Assembly: GCA_900769465.1 (NCBI GenBank)
Contig: CAAGGT010000110.1
Location: 11,870 to 75,869 of the forward strand
Origin: Bacteroidaceae bacterium
GTDB taxonomy: Bacteria > Bacteroidota > Bacteroidia > Bacteroidales > Bacteroidaceae
Direction: 5' to 3'
Length of the DNA stretch: 64,000 bases
The position numbers were made by a program, and so were the translations under genes. Positions 28,996 through 38,829 of this stretch are shown here, piece by piece; the first letter of the stretch is position 1; every line of letters starts with the position of its first letter. The notes beneath the pieces were generated by a model. The model made no database searches. It had not been told where the DNA came from and was given only the letters and a program-made list of their open reading frames with translations.

Positions 28996-30453
28996 ATGGC
29001 GAAGGAAGGCTCTGCACACAGTCTGAAACACACCGTTGCAAAGGGAATGCTTTGGGGCGGCGTGAGCAACTCCGTGTGTCAAGTATTGAGCCTCATCTTT
29101 GGCATATACCTTGCACGTATTCTCACCCCCGACGATTACTGCCCGATAGGAATGTTGGCCATTTTCTCGGCAATAGCAGGCTCCCTGCAAGACAGCGGAT
29201 TCGTAGCAGCCATAGCAAACCGCAAGACAGTGGGACACGATGACTACAATGCCGTATTCTGGTTCAACGTACTGATTTCGCTGTTCATGTATGCGGTGCT
29301 GTTTTTCAGCGCCCCGCTCATTGCCGGATTCTTCAACCAACCGCTGTTGGTAGACCTGTCACGATACAATTTCCTGGGGTTTGTGATTGCCGGTTTTGGT
29401 ATAGCCCCTTCGGCCTATCTGTTCCGCGAGCTAAAGGTAAAGGAGAAATCCATAGCGCTGATACTCTCCATAACCATATCGGGAGCAACAGGCATTGCCC
29501 TTGCACTGAACGGATACTCATATTGGGGTATTGCAACACAAAGCATAGTATACGTGCTGGTAAGGACTGTAGTGTGCTGGTATTTCACCCCCTGGCGACC
29601 AAGTTTCAGAGTAAACTTCTACCCGCTTAAATACCTGTTCGCCTTCAGCTACAGACTGCTCATAACAAATATATTCCAACGCTTCAACTGGAACATCTTT
29701 TCATTTATCCTCGGCAAGTTCTATCCACGCGACGTGGGCAATTACGTCAAATCGGCCGAATGGTTCAACATGGGCGGAGAGGTGGTGAACGGCATGGTCA
29801 ACGCCGTTGCACAACCAGTGCTTGCAAAGATTGTCGATGACAACGAACGCCAGTTGCGTGTTTTCCGCAAGATGTTGCGTTTCACGGCATTCGTTGCATT
29901 TCCGTTGATGCTGGGACTTTCATTGGTATCGAGGGAACTGATTGTTGTTGTCATAACCGACAAATGGATTGAAAGCGCACAAATGCTGCAGCTCCTGGCC
30001 ATATGGGGTGCCTTCATGCCACTGCAGTCAATGTTCACCAACCTGCTTGTCAGCCGTGGCAAGGCTGCCATATTCATGTGGTGTACCATCATACAGGGCC
30101 TGTTGACACTATCCCTGCTGCTCATACTCCACCCTTACGGAATAAGGAACATGATTATAGCATACTGCATATTCAATGCACTGTGGCTTTTCGTATGGCA
30201 TCATTTTGCAAAAAAGGAGATAAGGATAAAACTCCGGATGTTCCTGATAGACACGCTGCCATATCTGTTGATGGCGATTTCAGTAATGGTAGCCACGCAC
30301 TACCTCACACTCTCCATTGACAATATGTACGTATTGCTCATTGCAAGAATCATCATTGCAGCACTCCTTTACGTGGCTGTTGCCTGGGCTGTACGCAGCA
30401 AGGAGCTATATGAGATAACGAATTTCCTGTTCCGACGAAAAGCCGACCAATGA
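28996..30453 (+). CDS. Lipid-linked oligosaccharide flippase (Wzx-like, WzxC/RfbX type)
   Basis: 485 residues with about 12-14 predicted membrane segments. The polysaccharide-synthase start GMLWGGVSNSVCQVLSLIFG precedes YLARILTPDDYCPIGMLAIFS, a family signature. NIFSFILGKFYPRDVGNYVKS occurs mid-protein. It should flip an undecaprenyl-linked glycan across the inner membrane. It stands first in a co-directional cluster with glycosyltransferases, which supports the role. The glycan itself cannot be inferred. Confidence 0.88.
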   Translation: MAKEGSAHSLKHTVAKGMLWGGVSNSVCQVLSLIFGIYLARILTPDDYCPIGMLAIFSAIAGSLQDSGFVAAIANRKTVGHDDYNAVFWFNVLISLFMYAVLFFSAPLIAGFFNQPLLVDLSRYNFLGFVIAGFGIAPSAYLFRELKVKEKSIALILSITISGATGIALALNGYSYWGIATQSIVYVLVRTVVCWYFTPWRPSFRVNFYPLKYLFAFSYRLLITNIFQRFNWNIFSFILGKFYPRDVGNYVKSAEWFNMGGEVVNGMVNAVAQPVLAKIVDDNERQLRVFRKMLRFTAFVAFPLMLGLSLVSRELIVVVITDKWIESAQMLQLLAIWGAFMPLQSMFTNLLVSRGKAAIFMWCTIIQGLLTLSLLLILHPYGIRNMIIAYCIFNALWLFVWHHFAKKEIRIKLRMFLIDTLPYLLMAISVMVATHYLTLSIDNMYVLLIARIIIAALLYVAVAWAVRSKELYEITNFLFRRKADQ

Positions 30454-30454
30454 T

Positions 30455-31543
30455 ATGAAGAAGATCCTGTATGACAACCAGATGTTCACTTTCCAACGCT
30501 TTGGTGGTGTAACAAGATATTTTGCCGACCTGATGTACAACCTGCCGGCAAATGAGTTCGTTGCCGACGTCCCGATGAAATATTGCGAGAACCACTATGT
30601 CACCGATACATACGGGCAAAAGTACAAAAGCCTTACATTCCCAAGCAATTACAGACTACGCAGGCGGATATACTCCTGCTTCAACAACAGCATATCAAGG
30701 TCTGCTATAAAAAGCGGTGATTACGACATTTTTCACCCTACATACTTTGACACCTATTTCCTGAAGGATATCAAACAGCATCAGAAGCCGTTCGTGCTGA
30801 CAATACACGACATGACATTCGAACGCTATCCGCAGAATGTGCTTATATATGACCGCACCATACCGAACAAGAAACGACTGGTAGCCGAAGCAGACCACAT
30901 TATAGCCGTCAGCGAGAACACCAAGCGCGACATTGTGGAGATTCTGGGAACCGACCCCTCGAGAATAACCGTCGTACACCACGGCTACAAGCCCGTCACA
31001 ACGGTAGCACCACAACTTTTTGACCGCTACGTGCTTTATGTCGGAGACCGCCGGGGATACAAGAATTTCCTTCCCTGGCTCGAGGCCATACTCCCCATCC
31101 TCGGCACAGACACCGGACTCGGGGTGGTATGTACCGGTTCTCCTTTTACTGCTTTAGAACTTGAACGGTTTGCAGAATGGGGCATAAGCGGCAGGATGCA
31201 TCACATAGCCGCAAATGATGCGCAGATGGCATCACTCTACCGCCACGCGCAATGCTTTGTGTTCCCCTCGCACTATGAAGGGTTCGGCATCCCCATACTG
31301 GAAGCATTCAACAGCGGATGTCCGGTATGCTTGAGCAACGCGAGCTGTTTCCCCGAAGTAGCCGGCGATGCAGCAATCTATTTCAACCCCAACGATACAC
31401 AATCAATGCAGGACACCTTGAAAGAGGTGCTTTCAAGCCATAGCCTGCGCGAAGAGCTACGACAGAAAGGAACGCTTCGCAGCAAAGAGTATTCACTGGA
31501 GCGCATGGTTGAACAGACCTGTAATGTATATCGTAAATTGTAA
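30455..31543 (+). CDS. Glycosyltransferase family 4 protein
   Basis: 362 residues starting 1 base after the flippase stop. GT-B fold: the N-terminal acceptor half has NQMFTFQRFGGVTRYFADLM and LTIHDMTFERYP. The C-terminal donor half has YVLYVGDRRGYKN and FVFPSHYEGFGIPILEAFNSG, containing the E-x7-E motif of GT4 enzymes. It transfers a nucleotide-activated sugar to the growing glycan. The exact sugar is unknown. Confidence 0.9.
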   Translation: MKKILYDNQMFTFQRFGGVTRYFADLMYNLPANEFVADVPMKYCENHYVTDTYGQKYKSLTFPSNYRLRRRIYSCFNNSISRSAIKSGDYDIFHPTYFDTYFLKDIKQHQKPFVLTIHDMTFERYPQNVLIYDRTIPNKKRLVAEADHIIAVSENTKRDIVEILGTDPSRITVVHHGYKPVTTVAPQLFDRYVLYVGDRRGYKNFLPWLEAILPILGTDTGLGVVCTGSPFTALELERFAEWGISGRMHHIAANDAQMASLYRHAQCFVFPSHYEGFGIPILEAFNSGCPVCLSNASCFPEVAGDAAIYFNPNDTQSMQDTLKEVLSSHSLREELRQKGTLRSKEYSLERMVEQTCNVYRKL

Positions 31544-31552
31544 TTTGGAGCC

Positions 31553-32767
31553 ATGAAACTTACTCTTTCGGAAATTACACGCCTATTGCCCATCGCCAAG
31601 CGCCGCTTGGGCGAAAGAGTGTTGCGCCTGGTGCAGAAAGCCTTCGGCAACGAGAAACTGGTAAAGGACGTGTTCGGGACGCGACGCGAAAAAAGAGCCC
31701 TGCTGTGCTACTTGCCCGAAGCCTTCAGCTGCAAGAGCCTCCCTAAATACCATTCCAATTTCACGGAGTGCCATGCGGCAGCCGAGGCCCTTGACAGGCT
31801 CGGGTACAGCGTCGACTGCGCCTCACGCAACAAGACAGGCATTGACTACAGCCCATACGACATAGTTTTCGGAATAAACTGTACAGCTTATGCGGCATCA
31901 TTTACCGCAGACTGCAATATCCGACCTTTGAGGATATTCTACTCGGTGGGCGCACACACCTTCTACAATTTCCGCACCACAGCCAAGCGCAATGCCGAGT
32001 ATTTTGACAGACACAAGCGTTGGCTGTTGTCATCGTGCCACTATGTTCCCGGCAACGGCATGAACTACTATATGTCACAATTGAGCGATGCGGTAATTTC
32101 ACTTGGTGACAGTTTCCTTACAAAGCAGACAACCGCCGAAGGAGACCCCACAGACAAAATAAGGCAACTGTCGGCATTCTATTTCAACGTATGCGAGCCC
32201 GACAGAGAGAAGGATTTTTCAAAATGCCGCAACAACATCCTTTGGTTCGGCAGCTCGGGAATGCTGCACAAGGGACTTGACATTGCCATTGACTTTGCTC
32301 TGGAACACCCGCAGTTCACACTGCACATCTGTGGCGGAAACCGACAGGAAAAGGATTTCTGGAACTTGTACACGCCAAAGATAAAAACAGCTGAAAACAT
32401 TGTCATGCACGGCTTTGTGGATATTGAAAAGGAGGAGTTCGCCAACGTGCTTGCCGAGTGCGGCATACTGTTGAACCCGTCACTGTCAGAGAGCGGCGCT
32501 GTGTCTGTCCTCAACGTGTTGGGAAATGGCGCTTTGTTACCTGTATACAGCAAAGGAACCGGACTGGACATTGCCGCTACAGGCATTGAGGTGGACGAGG
32601 TTACATACGACAATTTCAAGAATGCGCTGCTTGCCATTGCCGACCTGCCTACCGGAGCCATAGCGCAAAAGGCTTGGGATGCACACCGTCTGGTAAAAGA
32701 GAAGTACACACTCGCCAATTACCGAGAAACGATGTACAACCATATGAAGGAAATAATAAAAAGATGA
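31553..32767 (+). CDS. GT4-like glycosyltransferase
   Basis: 404 residues. The N-terminal half is unusual (LLCYLPEAFSC, YSVGAHTFYNFRTTAKRNAEYFDRH). The C-terminal half has a GT-B donor pocket: FGSSGMLHKGLDIAIDFA, HGFVDIEKEEFANVLAECGILLNPSLSESGAVSVLNVLGNG. The gene lies between a GT4 gene and the YfhO gene with gaps of 9 and 4 bases, so the cluster is one operon. Function as a glycosyltransferase is inferred from the C-terminal half and context. Confidence 0.75.
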   Translation: MKLTLSEITRLLPIAKRRLGERVLRLVQKAFGNEKLVKDVFGTRREKRALLCYLPEAFSCKSLPKYHSNFTECHAAAEALDRLGYSVDCASRNKTGIDYSPYDIVFGINCTAYAASFTADCNIRPLRIFYSVGAHTFYNFRTTAKRNAEYFDRHKRWLLSSCHYVPGNGMNYYMSQLSDAVISLGDSFLTKQTTAEGDPTDKIRQLSAFYFNVCEPDREKDFSKCRNNILWFGSSGMLHKGLDIAIDFALEHPQFTLHICGGNRQEKDFWNLYTPKIKTAENIVMHGFVDIEKEEFANVLAECGILLNPSLSESGAVSVLNVLGNGALLPVYSKGTGLDIAATGIEVDEVTYDNFKNALLAIADLPTGAIAQKAWDAHRLVKEKYTLANYRETMYNHMKEIIKR

Positions 32768-32771
32768 TACA

Positions 32772-35315
32772 ATGAAGAAACTGACTTTCTGCAAAAAAAT
32801 CAACTGGAAAAGCATTGTACCGCACGTTGTTGCCGTACTCACATTCCTGGCACTTACACTTGTCTATTTCAGTCCTGTACTCGAGGGAAAGGACATTAAG
32901 CAGGATGACGCCATAGGCTCTATGGGTTGGGGCAAGGATGCACGCGACTATCACGAACAGAGCGGTGAATACAGCTATTGGTCAAATGCGATGTTTTCGG
33001 GAATGCCCTGCAACTACACTTTCTCACCGCAACCCGACAATGTATTCAAGCCCATTGGCGAAGTGGTGACACTTAATGTATTCGGTGCATCATACAGACA
33101 CATTGGATGCATTTTCCTCACATTCATCGGCTGCTACATCATGTTGCTGGCACTCGGCTGCAAATCATGGCTCGGCATTGCAGGCTCAATAGCCTACACA
33201 TTGGGGTCATACAATTTCATAATCATTGATGCCGGACATATGAACAAGAGCCTTGTCATTGCCACTATGGCACCATTGATTGGAGGTATAATTCTATGCT
33301 ACAGGCGCAAGCTGCTGACAGGCGCACTGACGACATTGGTTTTCGCGGGATTGAACATCTATTGGAGCCACCAACAGGTGAGCTACTACCTGTTGCTCAC
33401 AGCAATGATAATAGCAATCGTATATCTTGTATACGCATACCGCGAAAAATGGCTCAAATACTATTTCAAGGCAACCGGAGTGTTGACTGTCGTTGCTGTA
33501 TTGGCTGCAGCACCCGCCATTGGAATCCTGCTGCCGACAAGTGACTATGCCAAGTCATCAATGCGCGGAGGCTCCGAACTGAACGTAAAGGATGGCGAAA
33601 AGAGAACGGGACTAGACACTGAATATGCATTTGCCTGGAGTTACGGAAAAGCAGAGAGTCTTACCCTTTTAGTCCCCAACCTCTACGGCTCGGCCTCGAA
33701 CTGCAATGTCGGCACGGAAAGTGAGCTCTACAAGGGTTACCGGGAAATATTGGTTGACGGATATACCGATATGGTTCTTGAGCAGAACCCCAATGCAAGC
33801 AGAATGGAGGCGACACGATACATCACCGGCAACCGCGAAATAATGAGGGAAATAGACAAGGAGGCTGCAAACTTTGCCCGCTATGCCCCCACATACTGGG
33901 GTGAACAGCCCGGAACATCGGGACCTGTGTATGCAGGAGCAATCGTATGCTTCCTGTTTGTACTTGGGCTCATCATTGTCCGTGGCCCCGAGAAATGGTG
34001 GCTGCTTGCCGCTACCATTTTCTCGTTGGTTCTTGCCTGGGGCAACAACCTTGCAGGAATAAACAATTTCCTGTTCGAGCATATGCCGTTGTACAACAAG
34101 TTCCGCGCCCCGTCAATGGCTCTGGTGGTGACAACGCTTGCAATGTCTGCACTTGCCATCCTTGCCGTAAAGCACTTTATGGAACATGCCAAGGAGGATG
34201 AAAAGATGCAGAAGGGTATGTATATCGCATTGGGAATTGTCGGTGGCATCACACTGCTTTTAGCCGTCGTCCCCGATACTTTCTTTGATTTCACATCAAC
34301 ATCTGACACACGTTTTGCACAAATTCCCGAACTGCTCGATGCACTGATAAAACAGCGCCGAGATATGCTTGTGAGTGATGCCTGGCGCTCGTTTGCCTTC
34401 ATCTTGGCAACGGTAGCCCTTATGTGGGCATATACTAGATACAGCCTCAAGCAGCACATTTTCATTGCCATACTTGGCCTGCTGTTCCTTGTGGATATGT
34501 GGCCGGTATGTAAACGTTTTGTAAACAACGACAAGTTCATGCCCAAGAAGGAGACAACAGAAATACGCGAGACAACGGCCGACAGGCAGGTTAAAGAACT
34601 GGCCGGTAACGACAGAAACTACCGTGTGTTCAACCTCACCGACCACAACGGCCCGTTCAACGAAGCATTCACATCCTACAAGCACAAATCCATAGGAGGA
34701 TACAGCCCTGCAAAACTTGCACGCTACCAGGACATCATTGAACGATATTTGAGCCAGTTCAACCTGAATGTAATTTCAATGCTCAACACCCGCTTCTTCA
34801 TCACCCCCGACGGAGTACAGGAGAACTACGATGCATTCGGCAACTGTTGGCTTGCCGACAACATTGAATGGGTAGACGGTGCAAGCGAAGAGATTGCCGC
34901 CATTGAGAATATTGACAAACACACAGCCTACATTGACAACATGTGGCTTGAAAAGGTTGAAAACCCAGGACAATACAACAATGATGCGCCGGGTATCATA
35001 AGTATGTCGGAATACCGTAACCCCGGAAACATCATCTACAAAAGCAATTGCGGTGCGCCTAAAATGGCCGTATTCTCCGAGGTATACTACAAGACCTGGA
35101 AAGCATACATTGACGGCAAGGAGGTAACCCCCATACGCGCGAACTACATACTCCGTGCATTGCCGTTGCCTGCCGGTGAACACACCATAGAATTCAAGTG
35201 TATTGATGAGCTTATGATAAAGAGCCACAAGTGGTCAACATATATGTCAATTCTTGTCGCACTTGTAATGCTTGCCATAGCCGGTTACGGATTTTACCGC
35301 TATATCAAGGAATGA
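32772..35315 (+). CDS. YfhO-family membrane protein (GT-C-like)
   Basis: 847 residues. A polytopic N-terminal region of about 12 membrane segments has PVLEGKDIKQDDAIGSMGW after the first helix and MFSGMPCNYTF. A long periplasmic C-terminal domain ends with GEHTIEFKC and a final membrane helix. YfhO proteins are linked to lipid-carried sugar transfer in other bacteria; in Bacteroidetes they accompany glycan loci. The aspartates near the first loop would be the expected catalytic region. Its stop overlaps the next gene (ATGA). Confidence 0.82.
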   Translation: MKKLTFCKKINWKSIVPHVVAVLTFLALTLVYFSPVLEGKDIKQDDAIGSMGWGKDARDYHEQSGEYSYWSNAMFSGMPCNYTFSPQPDNVFKPIGEVVTLNVFGASYRHIGCIFLTFIGCYIMLLALGCKSWLGIAGSIAYTLGSYNFIIIDAGHMNKSLVIATMAPLIGGIILCYRRKLLTGALTTLVFAGLNIYWSHQQVSYYLLLTAMIIAIVYLVYAYREKWLKYYFKATGVLTVVAVLAAAPAIGILLPTSDYAKSSMRGGSELNVKDGEKRTGLDTEYAFAWSYGKAESLTLLVPNLYGSASNCNVGTESELYKGYREILVDGYTDMVLEQNPNASRMEATRYITGNREIMREIDKEAANFARYAPTYWGEQPGTSGPVYAGAIVCFLFVLGLIIVRGPEKWWLLAATIFSLVLAWGNNLAGINNFLFEHMPLYNKFRAPSMALVVTTLAMSALAILAVKHFMEHAKEDEKMQKGMYIALGIVGGITLLLAVVPDTFFDFTSTSDTRFAQIPELLDALIKQRRDMLVSDAWRSFAFILATVALMWAYTRYSLKQHIFIAILGLLFLVDMWPVCKRFVNNDKFMPKKETTEIRETTADRQVKELAGNDRNYRVFNLTDHNGPFNEAFTSYKHKSIGGYSPAKLARYQDIIERYLSQFNLNVISMLNTRFFITPDGVQENYDAFGNCWLADNIEWVDGASEEIAAIENIDKHTAYIDNMWLEKVENPGQYNNDAPGIISMSEYRNPGNIIYKSNCGAPKMAVFSEVYYKTWKAYIDGKEVTPIRANYILRALPLPAGEHTIEFKCIDELMIKSHKWSTYMSILVALVMLAIAGYGFYRYIKE

Positions 35316-36061
35316 GAATGGAAAGGAAACCTAAATTTTCAATAATAACCATCACGTTCAATGCGGCAGCAGTCATAGAGCCGACATTGAAGAGTGTCCT
35401 GGCGCAGACATACACCAACTATGAATACCTTCTCATTGACGGTGGATCAAAGGATGACACTGTGGAGAAAGCCAGAAAAAGCGGCATTGAGTTCGCACAC
35501 ATAGTGAGCGAACCCGACAACGGGCTGTATGACGCCATGAACAAAGGTATAGCCCTTGCCAGCGGCGACTATCTCTGTTTCTTGAATGCCGGTGATGCAT
35601 TCTATGCACCCGAAACACTGCAGACAATAGCAGATGCCGCGACAGCGGAGGAGAGTTTGCCCGACGTGCTGTACGGTGAAACAGCCGAAGTCGACGAGGC
35701 ACGTAATTTCGTAAGGATGCGCCGCCTGCAGGCACCGGAGAGACTCACCTGGCGTAGCTTCAGGAGCGGAATGCTGGTATGTCACCAGGCTTTTTATGCA
35801 AAACGTGAAATAGCACCGATGTACGATTTGCAGTATCGTCTTTCGGCCGATGTCGACTGGTGCATTAAGGTTATGAAAAAGGCAAAAAAACTTGTTAATG
35901 TAAACGCCACCGTTGTAAATTATTTGCAAAATGGGTTATCTTTGCAACACCACCGTGCTTCACTGAAGGAGCGTTTCTGGATAATGAGCAGACACTACGG
36001 ACTGTTGCCAACAATCGGCCGCCACCTGTGGTTCATTGTCCGCGCTATAATAAAAAGATGA
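35312..36061 (+). CDS. Glycosyltransferase family 2 protein
   Basis: 249 residues from the ATG at 35312 (ATGA overlap with yfhO; a second ATG is at 35318). GT-A fold: FSIITITFNAAAVIEPTLKSVLAQTY, YLLIDGGSKDDT, NGLYDAMNKGIALASGDYLCFLNAGD (the DxD-equivalent region) and LSADVDWCIKV. This matches the WcaA-like GT2 subgroup. It is the last glycosyltransferase of the cluster. A possible promoter for pepP lies inside its 3' part. Confidence 0.9.
   Translation: MRMERKPKFSIITITFNAAAVIEPTLKSVLAQTYTNYEYLLIDGGSKDDTVEKARKSGIEFAHIVSEPDNGLYDAMNKGIALASGDYLCFLNAGDAFYAPETLQTIADAATAEESLPDVLYGETAEVDEARNFVRMRRLQAPERLTWRSFRSGMLVCHQAFYAKREIAPMYDLQYRLSADVDWCIKVMKKAKKLVNVNATVVNYLQNGLSLQHHRASLKERFWIMSRHYGLLPTIGRHLWFIVRAIIKR
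35912..35944 (+). promoter_or_regulatory. Possible intragenic promoter for pepP
   Basis: GTTG at 35912-35915, 21 bases, then TATCTTTG at 35937-35944, followed by CAAC as often seen at Bacteroides starts. It lies inside the GT2 gene 141 bases before pepP. Chance matches in coding sequence occur, so this is tentative. Confidence 0.35.
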
Positions 36062-36084
36062 AATAACAACAAAAACCTATAACT

Positions 36085-37476
36085 ATGTTTTCAAAAGAGA
36101 CTTATATTGCACGCCGACAGGCGTTGAAGGAGAAGATGGGTAGCGGCCTGTTGCTGTTCCTCGGTAACAATTTTACAGGAATGAACTATGCCGACAATGC
36201 ATACCACTTCCGCCAGGACTCTACCTTCCTGTACTATTTCGCATCGGACTACGAAGGCCTTGCAGCCATTATCGATATCGACAACGACAAGGAAATCATC
36301 TTCGGTGACGAGCTTACTATCGATGCCATTGTGTGGACAGGCGTACAACCCACCATAAAGGAGAAATGCGAACGCGTGGGAATAACACTCACACGCCCAA
36401 TGGCCGACCTTGCCACATACCTGAAGGATGCACAGGGCAAAGGACAGGAAATCCACTTCCTCCCCCCTTACCGTGGCGAACATCAGGTATGGTTGCAGGA
36501 ACTGCTGGGCATCAACCCAGCCGAGCAGGCAGACAAAGCCTCGTTGAAACTGGTGAAAGCAATCATCTCACAACGCAACTACAAGAGTGAAGAGGAGATT
36601 GCACAGATTGAAGAGGCTGTGAACGTATCCGTGGACATGCACTGCGCAGCAATGCGTGCCGTACGCCCCGGAACAACCGAAGCGCAGATTGTTGCTGTTG
36701 TACAGGCCGAGGCACAGAAGCACAATTTCGGGCTTTCATTCCCGGTCATCGCAACCATCAACGGACAGACACTGCACAACCACGCATACGGTACCGCGCC
36801 TTTGAAAGATGGACAGATGCTGCTGCTTGACAGCGGTTGCGAGAATGCGATGCACTATGCCGGCGACCTCACATCGACTATTCCTGTCGGCAGACAGTTT
36901 ACCGAACAGCAGCGCAACGTATGCAACATACTGCGCCGCGCACACCTTGTGGCAACCAATAGCCTGCGCCCAGGCATTGAATACCGTGAAGTACACAAAC
37001 TCGTGCTTACCGAGATTGCCAAAGGTATGATTGATTTGGGACTGATGAAGGGTGACCCGGTAGAGGCTTCTGTTGCAGGAGCAACTTGTATGTTCATGCC
37101 CCACGGTCTTGGCCATATGATGGGACTCGATGTTCATGATATGGAGAACTTTGGCGAGGTACACGTGGGTTACGAGGAGGGCCGCACAAAAAGCCCGCTC
37201 TTCGGATGGAAATCGTTGCGCCTTGCAAAGGCTTTGGAGCCAGGCTTTGTATTTACCGTTGAACCCGGTATCTACTTTATCCCGGACCTCATTGACAAAT
37301 GGCGCGCCGAGAAGCAGTTCACCGATTTCATCTGCTACGACAAACTAGATGCGTGGAAAACATTCGGCGGAATGCGCGGCGAAGAGGATTACTATGTGTT
37401 TGAGGGCGGCGCACGTCGCTTGGGCAAATACAAGCCAATGTCGCCCGAGGAGATTGAGGAAGAACACAACAAATAA
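36085..37476 (+). CDS. pepP: Xaa-Pro aminopeptidase (M24B)
   Basis: 463 residues. The N-terminal creatinase-like domain has DNAYHFRQDSTFLYY. The pita-bread metalloprotease domain has metal ligands in LLLDSGCE, YAGDLTST, HGLGHMMGLDVHD, EPGIYF and RGEEDYYV. It removes the first residue of peptides with proline in position two and uses two manganese ions. All ligands appear present. It follows the glycan genes by 23 bases but is probably a housekeeping gene with separate expression. Confidence 0.95.
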   Translation: MFSKETYIARRQALKEKMGSGLLLFLGNNFTGMNYADNAYHFRQDSTFLYYFASDYEGLAAIIDIDNDKEIIFGDELTIDAIVWTGVQPTIKEKCERVGITLTRPMADLATYLKDAQGKGQEIHFLPPYRGEHQVWLQELLGINPAEQADKASLKLVKAIISQRNYKSEEEIAQIEEAVNVSVDMHCAAMRAVRPGTTEAQIVAVVQAEAQKHNFGLSFPVIATINGQTLHNHAYGTAPLKDGQMLLLDSGCENAMHYAGDLTSTIPVGRQFTEQQRNVCNILRRAHLVATNSLRPGIEYREVHKLVLTEIAKGMIDLGLMKGDPVEASVAGATCMFMPHGLGHMMGLDVHDMENFGEVHVGYEEGRTKSPLFGWKSLRLAKALEPGFVFTVEPGIYFIPDLIDKWRAEKQFTDFICYDKLDAWKTFGGMRGEEDYYVFEGGARRLGKYKPMSPEEIEEEHNK

Positions 37477-37519
37477 AACACAATACGGGGTAGCTGATTG
37501 CTACCCCGTATTGTGTTTT
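37475..37519. terminator. Strong bidirectional terminator
   Basis: A perfect 20-bp stem (37475-37494 with 37500-37519) and 5-base loop, with A- and T-ends, between convergent pepP and fabK. Confidence 0.92.
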
Positions 37520-37544
37520 ATATATTATCGGACATCACTACCGC

Positions 37545-38489
37545 TCAACACAGCCTACCCATCCGCTCCTTCATAACCTTTTCAGCACCCAGGATAATAT
37601 CCTCAATGATAGCCGCGGCAGGCTCAATCCTCTTTACCATACCGGCACACTCACCGGCCATATAGCTACCGTTGATGTCACCCTCCTGCACTGCCTTGCG
37701 GAGCGCACCGCCACCAAAGGCAAGAATATCCTCGGAGGTCACATTGGGGTCACTCTCCATCTTTGCAAAATTCCTTGAGAACGGAGTCTTCAACGAACGC
37801 ACCGGGTGTCCCAGAGACTTGCCCGTAACAATTGTTGATATATCGGTTGCCTTGATAAGCTTTTCCTTATAGTTTGAATGTGCCGTACACTCCGTAGCCA
37901 GAATGAAACGTGTTCCCACCTGCACAGCATCGGCACCGAGCATGAACGCAGCTGCTGCGCCTCTGCCATCACATATGCCACCGGCCGCAATGACGGGAAT
38001 TGTCACAGCATCCACAATTTGCGGAACAAGAGGCATCGTATGCAGCTCGCCCACGTGACCACCAGACTCGGCCCCTTCGGCAACAAGCGCATCGGCACCT
38101 GCCGCCTGCATCTTTATCGCAAGAGCAACCGATGCCACCACGGGAATGACTTTTATGCCGTTCTCCTTCCACAACGACATATATTTTGCGGGTGAACCGG
38201 CGCCTGTAGTAAGCACCTTCACACCCTCTTCTACAACCATCTGTGCTATCTCGTCGGCATTAGGCGCTTGTAGCATGATATTCACCCCGAATGGTTTGTC
38301 GGTCATGGCTTTGCATTTACGCACCTCGTTCCTAACGGCTTCAGTACCTGTATTTATTGAGGTTATCAGTCCCAGACCGCCGGCATTGGACACAGCCGCT
38401 GCAAGTGATGCATCTGCCACCCAAGCCATACCACCCTGAAATATAGGATGCTCTATACCTAATATTTCACATATTCTGCTTTTAATCAT
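37545..38489 (-). CDS. fabK: Enoyl-ACP reductase II (FabK-type flavoprotein)
   Basis: 314 residues. FMN-dependent TIM barrel of the nitronate monooxygenase/FabK superfamily: IEHPIFQGGMAWVADASLAAAVSNAGGLG at the start, DKPFGVNIML, VLTTGAGSP, ALVAEGAESGGHVG (the FabK histidine region) and IPVIAAGGICDGRGAAAAFMLGADAVQVGTRF. The close resemblance to streptococcal FabK favours enoyl-ACP reductase over nitronate monooxygenase. It would catalyse the last step of fatty acid elongation. A -7 box TACATTTG (minus strand 38528-38521) lies just upstream. Confidence 0.85.
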   Translation of the reverse strand: MIKSRICEILGIEHPIFQGGMAWVADASLAAAVSNAGGLGLITSINTGTEAVRNEVRKCKAMTDKPFGVNIMLQAPNADEIAQMVVEEGVKVLTTGAGSPAKYMSLWKENGIKVIPVVASVALAIKMQAAGADALVAEGAESGGHVGELHTMPLVPQIVDAVTIPVIAAGGICDGRGAAAAFMLGADAVQVGTRFILATECTAHSNYKEKLIKATDISTIVTGKSLGHPVRSLKTPFSRNFAKMESDPNVTSEDILAFGGGALRKAVQEGDINGSYMAGECAGMVKRIEPAAAIIEDIILGAEKVMKERMGRLC

Positions 38490-38520
38490 AAAAGAGTCAC
38501 TTTGTCATCCAATAAGACTA

Positions 38521-38528
38521 CAAATGTA
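38521..38528 (-). promoter_or_regulatory. -7 element of fabK
   Basis: TACATTTG on the minus strand matches TAnnTTTG, 31 bases before the fabK ATG. The -33 box is not clear. Confidence 0.45.
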
Positions 38529-38640
38529 TATCATTCAAGTCAAGCCTGATACCGAATTAACAGAGTTTAACAATAGGGCGAAGATTTGTCCGAAGTACAG
38601 GACAAAACCCGCACCATATGCCGACGGAGAGAGCGGTGCA

Positions 38641-38814
38641 TCAATCACCAATCCCTTCGAGGTGGCGGAAACGGTTGACAAACCTTTTCAAACGTTTCTT
38701 TGTAGAAATATCGGGGTGATAACCGGCATTACGTTTCCTGCGTCCCAGCTTTACTGCGGCCTTGACACAGAATGCCACAACAAGAACTCCAATTATTACA
38801 ATCCAAACAGTCAT
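38641..38814 (-). CDS. Small single-span membrane protein, unknown function
   Basis: 57 residues from the ATG at 38814 (65 from an upstream start at 38838). One hydrophobic helix (TVWIVIIGVLVVAFCVKAAV) is followed by a strongly basic tail (KLGRRKRNAGYHPDISTKKRLKRF), giving an N-out/C-in topology by the positive-inside rule. The codon pattern and membrane-plus-basic design suggest a real gene. It stands alone between fabK and nrdD. No family recognised. Confidence 0.55.
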   Translation of the reverse strand: MTVWIVIIGVLVVAFCVKAAVKLGRRKRNAGYHPDISTKKRLKRFVNRFRHLEGIGD

Positions 38815-38829
38815 AATCACAGGCTTTAA

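Noticed and set aside
37475..37519. The long palindrome as a mobile-element end
   Set aside because: Its position between converging genes, short loop and A/T ends fit a bidirectional terminator.
38524..38829. A 101-codon plus-strand open frame beside fabK
   Set aside because: It overlaps the fabK promoter and is antisense to the more credible small membrane protein. Its composition looks non-coding.
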